Counted from the first letter of the stretch, positions 1 to 6,655 are shown. The stretch: 6,698 nucleotides of DNA from CAZHFA01 sp964534945 (GCA_964534945.1 CAZHSB010000067.1:1-6698); one strand, 5' to 3'. Made by a program: numbers and translations. Notes: generated by a model not told the origin, from the letters alone.

Positions 1-101
1 TCAGCATTATTCGATATCGTTGTTGTTGAAAGAGGATATTCTTCTTGAAGTGCTTCAAAATTAGCATCATAACTTTCGACTAATCCTTGCCAAAACCCCA
101 T
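1..101 (-). CDS. cas8c: Cas8c/Csd1, type I-C Cascade large subunit (N-terminal fragment, cut by window edge)
   Basis: Only the first 33 codons are present; the gene runs off the left end. The start is ATG at 99-101, preceded by a strong AAAGGAGG site (109-116, 7 nt spacing) inside the end of cas5. Its A overlaps the cas5 TAA stop by one base, a sign of translational coupling. The peptide opens MGFWQGLVESYDANFEALQ and continues with PLSTTTISNN, which resembles the aromatic start and the Y-D-A segment of Csd1/Cas8c proteins. In type I-C systems Cas8c is the large Cascade subunit that helps recognise the PAM and recruit Cas3. The name rests mainly on position directly after cas3-cas5, where cas8c is expected; the visible peptide alone is too short to prove it. 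Confidence 0.8.
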   Translation of the reverse strand, partial: MGFWQGLVESYDANFEALQEEYPLSTTTISNNA

Positions 102-850
102 TATAATGCCTCCTTTAATAAATCTTTAAGACTAGAGTCAAAATCAAGCGTAACAAAATTAGTTTTATCTTCAAAACTTTTCATTTTCATTTCTCTTATT
201 GTACGTCTTAATTCGCACTCATTTGGCATTGGAAATTTCATAATTCCATTATTCATTTTTGCTTTCCACAACCTAACCGCTAATTCGTCTTTTCCAGTCT
301 CATCAGGATAATCAAAGCCGTGGAATTCAACTCCAAAATCTAAATCACCATAATCATCATAAAATCCGTTTCCTTCTCCGAACGTACAACTTTCAACATA
401 ACCTTGACATTCTCTTGTTCCTAAAAAGATATCACGACGTCCCCCCTTCTCTATACAACGCTTTGCAATATTGTGATGTTTATTTTCATTTCTGTCATGT
501 GATAAATTTTCACGTTGCATATTCCATTCAAAATGAGCTAGGACTTGATATTCAACATCACTTAAATAAGTATAATATGATAAATCATTGCTTCCATTAT
601 TCATACAAATCGGACGAATACCTTTTGATTCTGTTTGAATTTTTTTCATAATACGGACAGCATCAATATACCATATAAGCGTTGGCTTCCAATAAACACT
701 TTCAATTATTCCTTTTAAGGCTTGATAAGTAGGCACTTGATAAGAGAATTTTTCTCCGCCAACTCTTGTGATTGGATCTGAAAATAGGGCATATCGCCCA
801 TAAACTTTAAACTCTACAGAATTACGCTTTTTTTCAATATTAACTATCAA
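101..850 (-). CDS. cas5: Cas5c/Cas5d, type I-C CRISPR pre-crRNA endoribonuclease and Cascade subunit
   Basis: A 249-residue protein of the Cas5 RAMP family, subtype I-C (Dvulg). In this subtype Cas5 replaces Cas6: it cuts the CRISPR transcript in each repeat and stays on the 5' handle within Cascade. Seen in the sequence: the N-terminal RAMP strand (about residues 12-20), the conserved PTYQALKGIIESVYWKP segment (40-56), and NKHH near 123-126. Tyr53, Lys124 and His125 fall where the catalytic Tyr46/Lys116/His117 of Bacillus halodurans Cas5d would align, so the nuclease is probably active (inference from motif spacing). The start is TTG at 848-850, chosen because AAAGGAG (859-865) lies 8 nt upstream and no in-frame ATG is nearby. 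It begins 32 bp after the cas3 stop and overlaps cas8c by one base, so it is in one operon with both. Confidence 0.93.
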   Translation of the reverse strand: MIVNIEKKRNSVEFKVYGRYALFSDPITRVGGEKFSYQVPTYQALKGIIESVYWKPTLIWYIDAVRIMKKIQTESKGIRPICMNNGSNDLSYYTYLSDVEYQVLAHFEWNMQRENLSHDRNENKHHNIAKRCIEKGGRRDIFLGTRECQGYVESCTFGEGNGFYDDYGDLDFGVEFHGFDYPDETGKDELAVRLWKAKMNNGIMKFPMPNECELRRTIREMKMKSFEDKTNFVTLDFDSSLKDLLKEAL

Positions 851-882
851 AATTACAACTCCTTTAAAGATTCACAAAAAAG

Positions 883-3258
883 TTAAAGTTCCATAAATTC
901 AAGTTTCGCCTCAAATTTAAGCCCTAAGTCTTTATCATAATAGACTTCATTGCTTAAATAATAAAACTGCTTATCCTCCGCTACGCTTAATGCATGATTT
1001 TTGCTTAATTCCTCGATCCCCCACTGATAAACAGAAACAGAATATCTTTGAAGCTTTCGCATTATAACTGTTTTTTCTCTAACTTCAAATGATTTTTTTT
1101 CATCATATGATTTAATTAGCTCTTTGGCTTCATCATTAAATGGTATAACCACACCTACAGTTCCTTGCTTATCAATCACAAAAAATTCTTCTGCAGCAGT
1201 TTTAAATGCACAAGAAAGGCCAACATACTGTATATTATTACCATTTTGATATGTTTTTCTTCCCTGTTGATTTATACCAAGTAGATTATACATAGTTTCT
1301 GGAAAATTAGAGAGTTCATAGTCCATCTTATTTATTTGTTCATAATAAAAATATTTATAATAACAATCCAAAATTTCATCGCTAAAAAAGTCTCTACCTT
1401 TATTTTCTCTAATAATACGTTCAGAAATTTTTTTTCCTTCTTTTATTTCATCTAACCTTGAAATATTTTCATCTTTTATATTCACTACAAAAACATCTTG
1501 TAAATCTTTACTCTCCCCATTTCTATTACATCTTCCAGCTGTTTGTATAATACTATCAAAGCCACAACACGCTCTAATAACACAATCAAAAGAAATATCC
1601 ACACCAGCTTCTATAAGTTGTGTACTGATACACAAAGTAGGAAAACTATTTTTTTTATTTAATTTATTTTTAATTTTTTCTATAACATCTAGACGATGTA
1701 CAGGACAAAGATTAGTAGATAAAAAGAATTTATCACAATTTAAATCTGCATTTTTACAATCATTGAACAAACTACTTGCAGTTTTCTTTGTATTAAGGAC
1801 AACCAAAGTACTTTTTTTTGCTTCTATTTGTTTTTTTATAAGCTCAACTAAATCATCATTAGTATACGCTTCATTTTCTTTTCTTAATTTATCTACAATA
1901 TTTACTCTTTTAAAAAGTTTCTTATCCTCATCACTTAATTTAACAAGTTCATGATCCTTAGATAACGAAATTCTATGTTTTACCTCGTCAAAATGAGGCT
2001 TTGTAGCAGTGCACAGTAAAACTGTAGTTTTAGCAAAAGTATTTAAAAAATTTACTGCCATATTAAAAAGGCTAATACATTTTATTGGTAATGCTTGAAC
2101 CTCATCAAAAATAATTACACTATTTGACATGTTATGAAATTTTCTAAGTTTACTTGGCTTATTTGAATAAATAGTTTCTAAAAATTGGACCATTGTCGTC
2201 AAAATTATTGGACTATCCCACCGCGAAGTTAATAATTTATATTTATTTTCATCTTCTTCATTATCTGAAATTTCAATATTTGAATGATGTTCTAATATAT
2301 AATCATCATTTTTTTCATCATATCCAAACACTTCTTTTATTGTCTTTGCAGTTTGGTCAATTATCGATAAGTAGGGAATAACATATATAACATGGGATAA
2401 TTGATATTTCTTTGCATGTTCTAAAGCAAACCTTAAACTTGACAAAGTTTTTCCTGCTCCAGTTGGAACTGATAATGAAAAAACCCCTTGCTCTCGCACT
2501 ATTCCTGCTTTTTTGCATTGATCTGAAATATTTTTACGTGCTTTATTTATCGAAAAATATAAAGAAAAATAACTAATATGTTTATTTAATTTTTCTAAAC
2601 ACAAATCCCATTTAAAAACATCTTTATTTTGTATTCTTTTTATTTCATTATTTACATCTAACCCTGCCGCATCAAACCTATCTGCATCGACAAGCGATGA
2701 ATAAATAAATTTTGTTAATAAATGAAGCATAAAACACTTTTCGCCACTATCACGAAACTTTGATGATATCCTTACAAATTCTTCATAGCAAAATTCCTTA
2801 AAATTACTTTGTATTTTATCTCCTAATTCCTCCAAGAACCCATTCTTTGCTTCTTCATAGTGCAAATTATCACGTTTTATTTTTTCTAAAACAGGTTTTT
2901 CGTGCGTGTCAATTCCATCAAATAAACCACTATGATGTGCCTCAATAACATTAGCCAAAAGTTCTCTTAATATTATAAAGACACAAGAGGATTCATCAAT
3001 ATTTTCTAAAAGAAATTTTGCCCCTTGAAAAGCATGTATTTGTTCACCCCTTATTCCTTTTTCACCATTTAAACTTCTTCGTAAATAATCTTGAAAGGCA
3101 TTTGTATATTTTCCAAAATCATGCAAAATTCCGACCAAAAAGCCAATATTTCCTGCATCAAATTCTTCCAGAAAAGCTTTAGAAAGAGAAGCCACATTCT
3201 TCAAATGATCACACAAAAACTCATTATCTCTTGCTAAATATTTTGATTGTTTGTCCAT
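883..3258 (-). CDS. cas3: Cas3, CRISPR HD nuclease/helicase, type I-C
   Basis: The effector of type I interference: recruited by Cascade to an R-loop, it unwinds and degrades target DNA. Numbered from the ATG at 3256-3258 (791 residues), the HD nuclease domain holds His18 (CDHLKN), His46-Asp47 (LHDFGK), His108-His109 (AHHSG) and the LVDADRFD motif near 190-197. The superfamily 2 helicase follows, with Walker A PTGAGKT (265-271), the Cas3-type DExx box DEVQ (385-388), CTAT (416-419), motif V STQLIEAGVDIS (545-556) and motif VI QTAGRCNRNG (572-581). All catalytic motifs look intact. I chose this start because MDKQSKYLARDN leads directly into the usual Cas3 N-terminus. An in-frame TTG at 3300 would add 14 residues. 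Neither start has a clear ribosome binding site. It is the first gene of the operon, followed by cas5 and cas8c. Confidence 0.95.
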   Translation of the reverse strand: MDKQSKYLARDNEFLCDHLKNVASLSKAFLEEFDAGNIGFLVGILHDFGKYTNAFQDYLRRSLNGEKGIRGEQIHAFQGAKFLLENIDESSCVFIILRELLANVIEAHHSGLFDGIDTHEKPVLEKIKRDNLHYEEAKNGFLEELGDKIQSNFKEFCYEEFVRISSKFRDSGEKCFMLHLLTKFIYSSLVDADRFDAAGLDVNNEIKRIQNKDVFKWDLCLEKLNKHISYFSLYFSINKARKNISDQCKKAGIVREQGVFSLSVPTGAGKTLSSLRFALEHAKKYQLSHVIYVIPYLSIIDQTAKTIKEVFGYDEKNDDYILEHHSNIEISDNEEDENKYKLLTSRWDSPIILTTMVQFLETIYSNKPSKLRKFHNMSNSVIIFDEVQALPIKCISLFNMAVNFLNTFAKTTVLLCTATKPHFDEVKHRISLSKDHELVKLSDEDKKLFKRVNIVDKLRKENEAYTNDDLVELIKKQIEAKKSTLVVLNTKKTASSLFNDCKNADLNCDKFFLSTNLCPVHRLDVIEKIKNKLNKKNSFPTLCISTQLIEAGVDISFDCVIRACCGFDSIIQTAGRCNRNGESKDLQDVFVVNIKDENISRLDEIKEGKKISERIIRENKGRDFFSDEILDCYYKYFYYEQINKMDYELSNFPETMYNLLGINQQGRKTYQNGNNIQYVGLSCAFKTAAEEFFVIDKQGTVGVVIPFNDEAKELIKSYDEKKSFEVREKTVIMRKLQRYSVSVYQWGIEELSKNHALSVAEDKQFYYLSNEVYYDKDLGLKFEAKLEFMEL

Positions 3259-3325
3259 AAAAATGTGCCAAAAAAAACTCACATTAACATAACGTCTCAA
3301 AAATTATTTGTCCATCACAATTTTA

Positions 3326-3331
3326 ATTATA
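3326..3331 (-). promoter_or_regulatory. Possible -10 element of the cas3-cas5-cas8c operon
   Basis: On the minus strand a perfect TATAAT lies at 3331-3326, preceded by TGTT, one base off an extended -10. The predicted start near 3319 would give a leader of about 60 nt before the cas3 ATG at 3258. The -35 region is poor (TATTTG at 17 nt, TTTGTT at 15 nt). In DNA this AT-rich a TATAAT can occur by chance, so the call rests on its position upstream of the first cas gene. Confidence 0.35.
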
Positions 3332-3510
3332 AACATTGCTACTAAAAACAAATATTCCCCCTTAAATTCTTATATTGCTATTTTTTAACTTTAGCTTTCT
3401 CCTTTTTTCCCTTTCGTCAAACTTTTTTCCTCCCAATCTTTCAAATTATATGCTATATTTTGCAATGTTTAGTTTGCGTTTAGAGAAAACAATTTTTAGG
3501 AGTTTATTTT

Positions 3511-3600
3511 ATGAAAAGTCCGTTACAGATCGATTTAATTTTGTAATTTTTGAAATCTGAATTGCTTCCAAATCAAGACAAAATAGTTGAACTATTTGCT
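3511..3600 (+). pseudogene. Decayed gene start, unidentified; possibly a transposase remnant
   Basis: The plus strand has TAGGAG (3497-3502) followed 8 nt later by ATG at 3511. The frame reads MKSPLQIDLIL, a TAA stop at 3544-3546, then FLKSELLPNQDKIVELFA and another stop at 3601-3603. The peptide pieces are polar, balanced and read like genuine protein, unlike the Phe/Leu-rich shadows around them. Both stops could be single C-to-T changes from CAA. After 3603 the frame is full of stops and no coherent continuation is seen. I do not recognise the family. A transposase start is a guess, based on the decayed state, the opposite orientation to all neighbours and the location between unrelated operons. 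Confidence 0.3.
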
Positions 3601-3730
3601 TAAATTTAACTTCAGAAATATGCGATCTTTTTACATACTTATTTTTCACTAGATTATTCCAATTTTTTAATAGGTTATCTCTTCATTATCAATTTAAAAC
3701 CCTCTCTAATCTAGTCTTGAACCATTAATA

Positions 3731-5377
3731 TTATTGACCTAAAATTGCTTTTAAATCTTCTTCAGGTGTTGAAATAGGTTTTAAACCAAATTTGTCAACT
3801 AATACTTGTAATATATTTGGTGTAATAAATGCAGGTAGTGTTGGTCCAAGACGAATATCTTTAATCCCTAAAGATAATAACGTAAGAAGTATACCCACTG
3901 CTTTTTGTTCATACCAAGAAAGAACTAATGAAAGTGGTAACTCATTTACTCCACAGTTAAACGCTTCTGCGAGTGTAAGAGCAACCTTAATAGCTGAATA
4001 TGAATCACTACATTGACCACAATCAAGCACTCTTGGGAAACCTGCTACTGTTCCTAAATCAAGTTTATTAAAACGGTATTTACCACAGGCTAAAGTTAAA
4101 ATAATAGTATCCTTTGGAGTTTTTTCTGCAAATTTTGTATAGTAATTTCTACCTGGTTTTGCTCCGTCACACCCTCCTATCAAAAAGAAGTGTTTAATTT
4201 TGCCGCCTTTAACCGCCTCTACGATTTCATTAGCATGACTTAAAATAGCATTATGGGCAAAGCCAATGGTAATTCTCTTTTCAGGCTCATCTTCTTGCCA
4301 TCCACCTAATTCTAATGCTTTTTGAATAATAGAAGTAAAATTTTTTTTACCATTAACTTCTTCAATATGTGGACATTCAGGCATCCCAACTATACTTGTT
4401 GTAAATAATCTATCTTTATAGCTGTCTCTTGGTTTTTGTACACAGTTAGTAGTCATTAGTATACATCCAGGAATTCCGTCAAACTCCTCTTGCTGTTTCT
4501 GCCATGCACCTCCAAAGTTACCAATTAAATTCTTATGCTTTTTCAATTCTGGATATGCATTTGCAGGAAGCATTTCACAGTGAGTATAAATATTAATGCC
4601 TTTACCTTCTGTTTGTTCTAAAAGTTCCTTTAAATCCTTGTAATCATGTCCTGAAACTATAATAAATGGACCTTTTTTCTTTGTAATTAATACTTCTGTT
4701 GGCTCAGGATCACCAAAAGGACTAGTAACAGCAGAATCTAATACTTCCATACATTTAAAGTTGGTTTTACCAAGTTCCATGTTTAAATTAAATAAATCTT
4801 CAACCGTTAAACTCTCATCAATCGTACCCGCTAAGCCTTTGTAAAAGAAATTATTGACTTCATCCTCAAATTTGCCGAGTATATAAGCATGATGCGCATA
4901 TGCAGCCATTCCTTTAAATGCGTATATTAACAATTCTCTTAAAGAACGTATATCCATATCTAATTTTTCATCAGACATAATCCCTATATTCTTAGCATCT
5001 GCCACCATTTCTTCCATAGTGTTTGGTGCTCTGTAATTTGCCGCTTTAGGTACATTTTCAATTTCACCAACTGCATTTTTAAGTTCTTCTTTTATTTCTT
5101 CGGCTTTTTTAATATACTCTACAAATCTAGTCGGATCAAAATTAACATTAGTAAGAGTAGAAAACATAGTATCTACCACAAACTTATTGATTTCACTCCT
5201 AATTTTTAACCCTTTCTCCAAATTTTTTTGACCATAAAAACCAATCCCTTTCAATTCATGGATAAGTACATCTTGTAAATTAGCAACCGTAGGATTTTTA
5301 CCACATACACCTGATTTTACACAGCCTTTAGCACCTAATGTTTGCTCACATTGATAACAGAACATTGAATTTTCCAT
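3731..5377 (-). CDS. hcp: Hybrid-cluster protein (Hcp; annotated as hydroxylamine reductase)
   Basis: A cytoplasmic Fe-S protein that reduces hydroxylamine in vitro and is tied to nitric-oxide detoxification or S-nitrosylation in other bacteria. The 548-residue length is normal. The N-terminal cubane motif is C7-X2-C10-X8-C19-X5-C25, the spacing of anaerobe-type Hcp such as that of Desulfovibrio. All expected hybrid-cluster ligands are visible: His244, Glu268, Cys312, Cys403 (GGCDG, the likely persulfide cysteine), Cys431 (ACGKYRF), Cys456 (CGQC), Glu490 and Lys492 (WYEQK). The ATG at 5375-5377 is preceded by AGGAGG (5384-5389) with 6 nt spacing, so the start is secure. It lies 242 bp downstream of the ferredoxin with terminator-like hairpins between, so it probably has its own promoter, though the ferredoxin and cupin nearby suggest shared stress control. 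No hcr reductase gene is adjacent in the window. Confidence 0.97.
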   Translation of the reverse strand: MENSMFCYQCEQTLGAKGCVKSGVCGKNPTVANLQDVLIHELKGIGFYGQKNLEKGLKIRSEINKFVVDTMFSTLTNVNFDPTRFVEYIKKAEEIKEELKNAVGEIENVPKAANYRAPNTMEEMVADAKNIGIMSDEKLDMDIRSLRELLIYAFKGMAAYAHHAYILGKFEDEVNNFFYKGLAGTIDESLTVEDLFNLNMELGKTNFKCMEVLDSAVTSPFGDPEPTEVLITKKKGPFIIVSGHDYKDLKELLEQTEGKGINIYTHCEMLPANAYPELKKHKNLIGNFGGAWQKQQEEFDGIPGCILMTTNCVQKPRDSYKDRLFTTSIVGMPECPHIEEVNGKKNFTSIIQKALELGGWQEDEPEKRITIGFAHNAILSHANEIVEAVKGGKIKHFFLIGGCDGAKPGRNYYTKFAEKTPKDTIILTLACGKYRFNKLDLGTVAGFPRVLDCGQCSDSYSAIKVALTLAEAFNCGVNELPLSLVLSWYEQKAVGILLTLLSLGIKDIRLGPTLPAFITPNILQVLVDKFGLKPISTPEEDLKAILGQ

Positions 5378-5433
5378 AATAAACCTCCTAGTATTTTGGG
5401 ATAGTTATATTATTTCCAGAATGAATAAAATAT

Positions 5434-5439
5434 ATTATA
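5434..5439 (-). promoter_or_regulatory. Possible -10 element of hcp
   Basis: The minus strand carries TATAAT at 5439-5434, which would start transcription near 5427, about 50 nt before the hcp ATG. No good -35 is present at 16-18 nt; that region is occupied by the 5449-5473 hairpin. The surrounding sequence is nearly all A and T, which weakens the call. No copy of the palindrome found upstream of the cupin gene is present here. Confidence 0.3.
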
Positions 5440-5448
5440 AAATATCAA

Positions 5449-5473
5449 AACTCCGCAAAAATGCTGCGGAGTT
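5449..5473 (-). terminator. Strong hairpin upstream of hcp: terminator or attenuator
   Basis: A perfect 9-bp stem (AACTCCGCA / TGCGGAGTT) encloses a 7-nt loop. On the minus strand it is followed by TTGATATTTT, a broken U-rich tract. It sits 110 bp past the nearer ferredoxin terminator and 72 bp ahead of the hcp start codon. It could be a second terminator for the ferredoxin operon, the end of a short RNA, or a leader attenuator if hcp is transcribed from further upstream. On the plus strand it is followed by CAGTTTTTATT, but no plus-strand gene reads into it. Confidence 0.6.
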
Positions 5474-5584
5474 CAGTTTTTATTAGGATAATAATCCTTT
5501 TTTACATAAAATTTTCTGAATTGCTTTTAAAGCCTGTATATCTCTAATACATCTAAATATTATTTACTCTCATTATAAATATAA

Positions 5585-5610
5585 CCCCATCAATGAATTT
5601 TATGATGAGG
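5585..5610 (-). terminator. Intrinsic terminator after the cupin-ferredoxin operon
   Basis: On the minus strand, 9 nt after the ferredoxin stop, CCTCATCA pairs with TGATGGGG. This is an 8-bp stem with one G-U pair and a 10-nt loop, followed by the U-rich TTATATTTAT. Position right behind the last gene of the operon supports a Rho-independent terminator. Confidence 0.6.
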
Positions 5611-5619
5611 CAATACATA

Positions 5620-5823
5620 TTAACTATTACATTGATATTCAATTGTTATTACAGATACAGGGCAACCGTCTCTTGCTTCTAATGCTGAATTCTCTGCATC
5701 TGATGGTATAGGATCAACATAAACTTCAGCCGGACCATCATCACCCATACGAAATACTTCTGGACACATAGACACACAAAGCCCACAGGAAATACAACCT
5801 TCTCTATCAATTTCTGCTTTCAT
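5620..5823 (-). CDS. Single-cluster [4Fe-4S] ferredoxin
   Basis: A 67-residue soluble electron carrier. Counting from the ATG at 5821-5823, the cluster motif is C10-X2-C13-X2-C16-X3-C20-P, with the distant fourth ligand at Cys54 (DGCPV). This is the one-cluster arrangement known from Thermotoga-type ferredoxins, where the first three cysteines and the last bind the cluster. The extra Cys20 pairs in a disulfide there, but its usual partner is not visible here. A GTG at 5832 would add MNE; I prefer the ATG because AAAGGGTG sits 6 nt before it and would overlap the GTG. The gene starts about 20 bp after the cupin stop, so the two are one operon. A natural inference is that it feeds electrons to Hcp encoded next door, but the sequence alone does not show that. 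Confidence 0.9.
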   Translation of the reverse strand: MKAEIDREGCISCGLCVSMCPEVFRMGDDGPAEVYVDPIPSDAENSALEARDGCPVSVITIEYQCNS

Positions 5824-5844
5824 CTCATTCACCCTTTCATATTT

Positions 5845-6159
5845 TTACATTTTGGGAGCTGGTGCTTTTACAACAATAAGCTCCAATGTTTCATGATGCA
5901 TATTTTTCACATTCATCTTCGTTTGAAACGGTATTTTTAATAAAGTACCTGCCTCATACTCATGGATATCCTGATCATTAAGTCCTATTGAAAGCTTTCC
6001 TCTAATAACTGTCATATAAACGTTTGAATTAGAAAAATGTTCAGGAAGCCCTTCATCTTTATTGAAAATCATGTGAAGATAATGTACATTTTCGTCAAAT
6101 ACAACTTTCTCAACAGCTTTTTCATTGCCTCTAGCCAGTTCAAATATTTGTTCAATCAA
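5845..6159 (-). CDS. Small single-domain cupin protein
   Basis: A 104-residue protein with one cupin beta-barrel and no signal peptide. The first cupin block is GLPEHFSNSNVYMTVIRG (about 37-54) and the second runs from Gly71 to about Asn83 (GTLLKIP). His41 is present, but the other usual metal ligands (second His, Glu, and the His of block two) are replaced, so a classical metal site seems incomplete. The substrate is unknown. Small cupins are often found beside ferredoxin and Hcp genes in anaerobes, suggesting a role in oxygen or nitrosative stress (recalled context, inference). The start is TTG at 6157-6159, supported by TGGAGGTG (6167-6174) 7 nt upstream; there is no ATG alternative near. 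It is the first gene of the operon and lies under the promoter and palindrome described separately. Confidence 0.85.
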   Translation of the reverse strand: MIEQIFELARGNEKAVEKVVFDENVHYLHMIFNKDEGLPEHFSNSNVYMTVIRGKLSIGLNDQDIHEYEAGTLLKIPFQTKMNVKNMHHETLELIVVKAPAPKM

Positions 6160-6230
6160 TATTTAACACCTCCAACCCAATTATTATTTCAATATATTTA
6201 GAATTTAATACTACAAATCAATATACATTT

Positions 6231-6236
6231 ATTATA
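6231..6236 (-). promoter_or_regulatory. -10 element of the cupin-ferredoxin operon
   Basis: A perfect TATAAT on the minus strand (6236-6231) predicts a start near 6224, 65 nt before the cupin TTG. The sequence 17 nt upstream (CATATT) is a poor -35, as expected for an activator-dependent promoter. The 6258-6273 palindrome is centred 41.5 bp upstream of this predicted start. Confidence 0.55.
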
Positions 6237-6257
6237 CTGTTAACCTTTGCAAAAATA

Positions 6258-6273
6258 TGTTGCAAATGCAACA
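6258..6273. promoter_or_regulatory. Crp/Fnr-type operator palindrome TGTTGCA-AA-TGCAACA
   Basis: A perfect 7+7 bp inverted repeat with a 2-bp centre, 16 bp overall, which is the size and symmetry of Crp/Fnr-family sites (for comparison Fnr TTGAT-N4-ATCAA). Its centre (6265.5) is 41.5 bp upstream of the start predicted from TATAAT at 6236-6231, the standard class II activator position. It lies between a Crp/Fnr gene fragment and the cupin operon. The sequence differs from the E. coli Fnr and Crp consensus, so the cognate protein is inferred from linkage only. Confidence 0.6.
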
Positions 6274-6340
6274 AATATTATTATTTTTTGCTATAATCAA
6301 TATTCTCTTTATAAGTTTGTGCTTAAAGATTAAGATGATT

Positions 6341-6655
6341 TTATATATGCTTTAATATTGTTATTTTTCGGTTATCAATGCTGATAATGCCGTCAAGTTG
6401 CATTTTTTTAATTTCTCTAAAAAGCGAAGGACGCTGTACTCCGAGATAATCGGCAAATTCTTTTTTACTAAAAGGCAAATACACTGTTTGCGAATGTTGA
6501 GCGATTGATTGTTGTAATAAATACTCATAAATATTCTGGCGAAGTGTTTTTCGTGAAAACATAGCAATTTTGTGATTAAGTCCAAGAGAATTTTGCGATA
6601 ATGATCTTACATATGACATTACAAAATCATAATTGTGAAGTAATATTTCTGTCAC
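6341..6655 (-). pseudogene. Crp/Fnr-family transcription regulator, C-terminal fragment (sensor domain missing)
   Basis: The remaining 104 codons encode the end of the dimerisation helix (about residues 1-35) and a complete winged helix-turn-helix: LPFSKKEFADYLGVQRPSLFREIKKM (59-84, two helices), then the wing and a terminal strand ITIL. Full-length family members are about 220-230 residues, with an N-terminal cyclic-nucleotide-binding-like beta-roll; none of it is present. The frame has a TAG at 6659-6661, two codons before the GTG at 6653-6655, which has no ribosome binding site. Neither other upstream frame (ILCGHYLGRDRN, for example) looks like the expected domain. Hence a truncated gene, probably broken by an insertion at the window edge. 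Related regulators near hcp genes control nitrosative-stress operons, fitting the cupin-ferredoxin-hcp neighbours. A frameshift or sequencing error remains possible because only 43 bp upstream are visible. Confidence 0.75.

Larger units (their letters stand above)
3301..3730. other. 430 bp intergenic region between hcp and cas3 without an intact gene
   Basis: This stretch holds the possible cas promoter, a decayed plus-strand frame (3511-3600) and two inverted repeats (3581-3597; 3648-3656 with 3707-3715). No convincing terminator with a U-tract is visible just after the hcp stop at 3731. No tRNA-like or CRISPR-repeat-like structure was seen. The 61-codon plus-strand frame at 3375-3560 is rich in Phe, Leu and Ser from T-runs and has no ribosome binding site, so I do not call it a gene. 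The presence of a gene remnant suggests this junction was formed by past insertion or rearrangement. Confidence 0.6.

Noticed and set aside
87..651. Plus-strand open frames at 87-311 and 415-651
   Set aside because: They lie antisense to cas5, have no ribosome binding site, and their composition mirrors the real gene.
1763..2381. Plus-strand open frames at 1763-1954 and 2193-2381
   Set aside because: Antisense shadows of the cas3 helicase coding sequence, rich in Phe/Leu/Ser.
3375..3560. 61-codon plus-strand frame in the intergenic gap
   Set aside because: Hydrophobic, T-run-driven peptide with no ribosome binding site. It overlaps, in another frame, the more coding-like remnant at 3511.
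1..3730. CRISPR repeat array near the cas genes
   Set aside because: No regularly spaced direct repeats of 25-40 bp are present; an array would be expected beyond the left edge after cas2.
3792..4016. Plus-strand 74-codon frame
   Set aside because: Antisense to the highly conserved end of hcp, with no start signals.
5434..5450. TTGATATTTTATAATAT ahead of hcp as an Fnr box
   Set aside because: The TTGAT half-site has no matching ATCAA partner at the required spacing.
5485..5503. AGGAT-AATA-ATCCT hairpin followed by six Ts on the plus strand
   Set aside because: The stem is only 5 bp, and no plus-strand gene reads into it.
6361..6585. Minus-strand 74-codon frame inside the regulator fragment
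   Set aside because: Alternative frame of the Crp/Fnr winged-helix coding sequence, which has a clear family match in its own frame.
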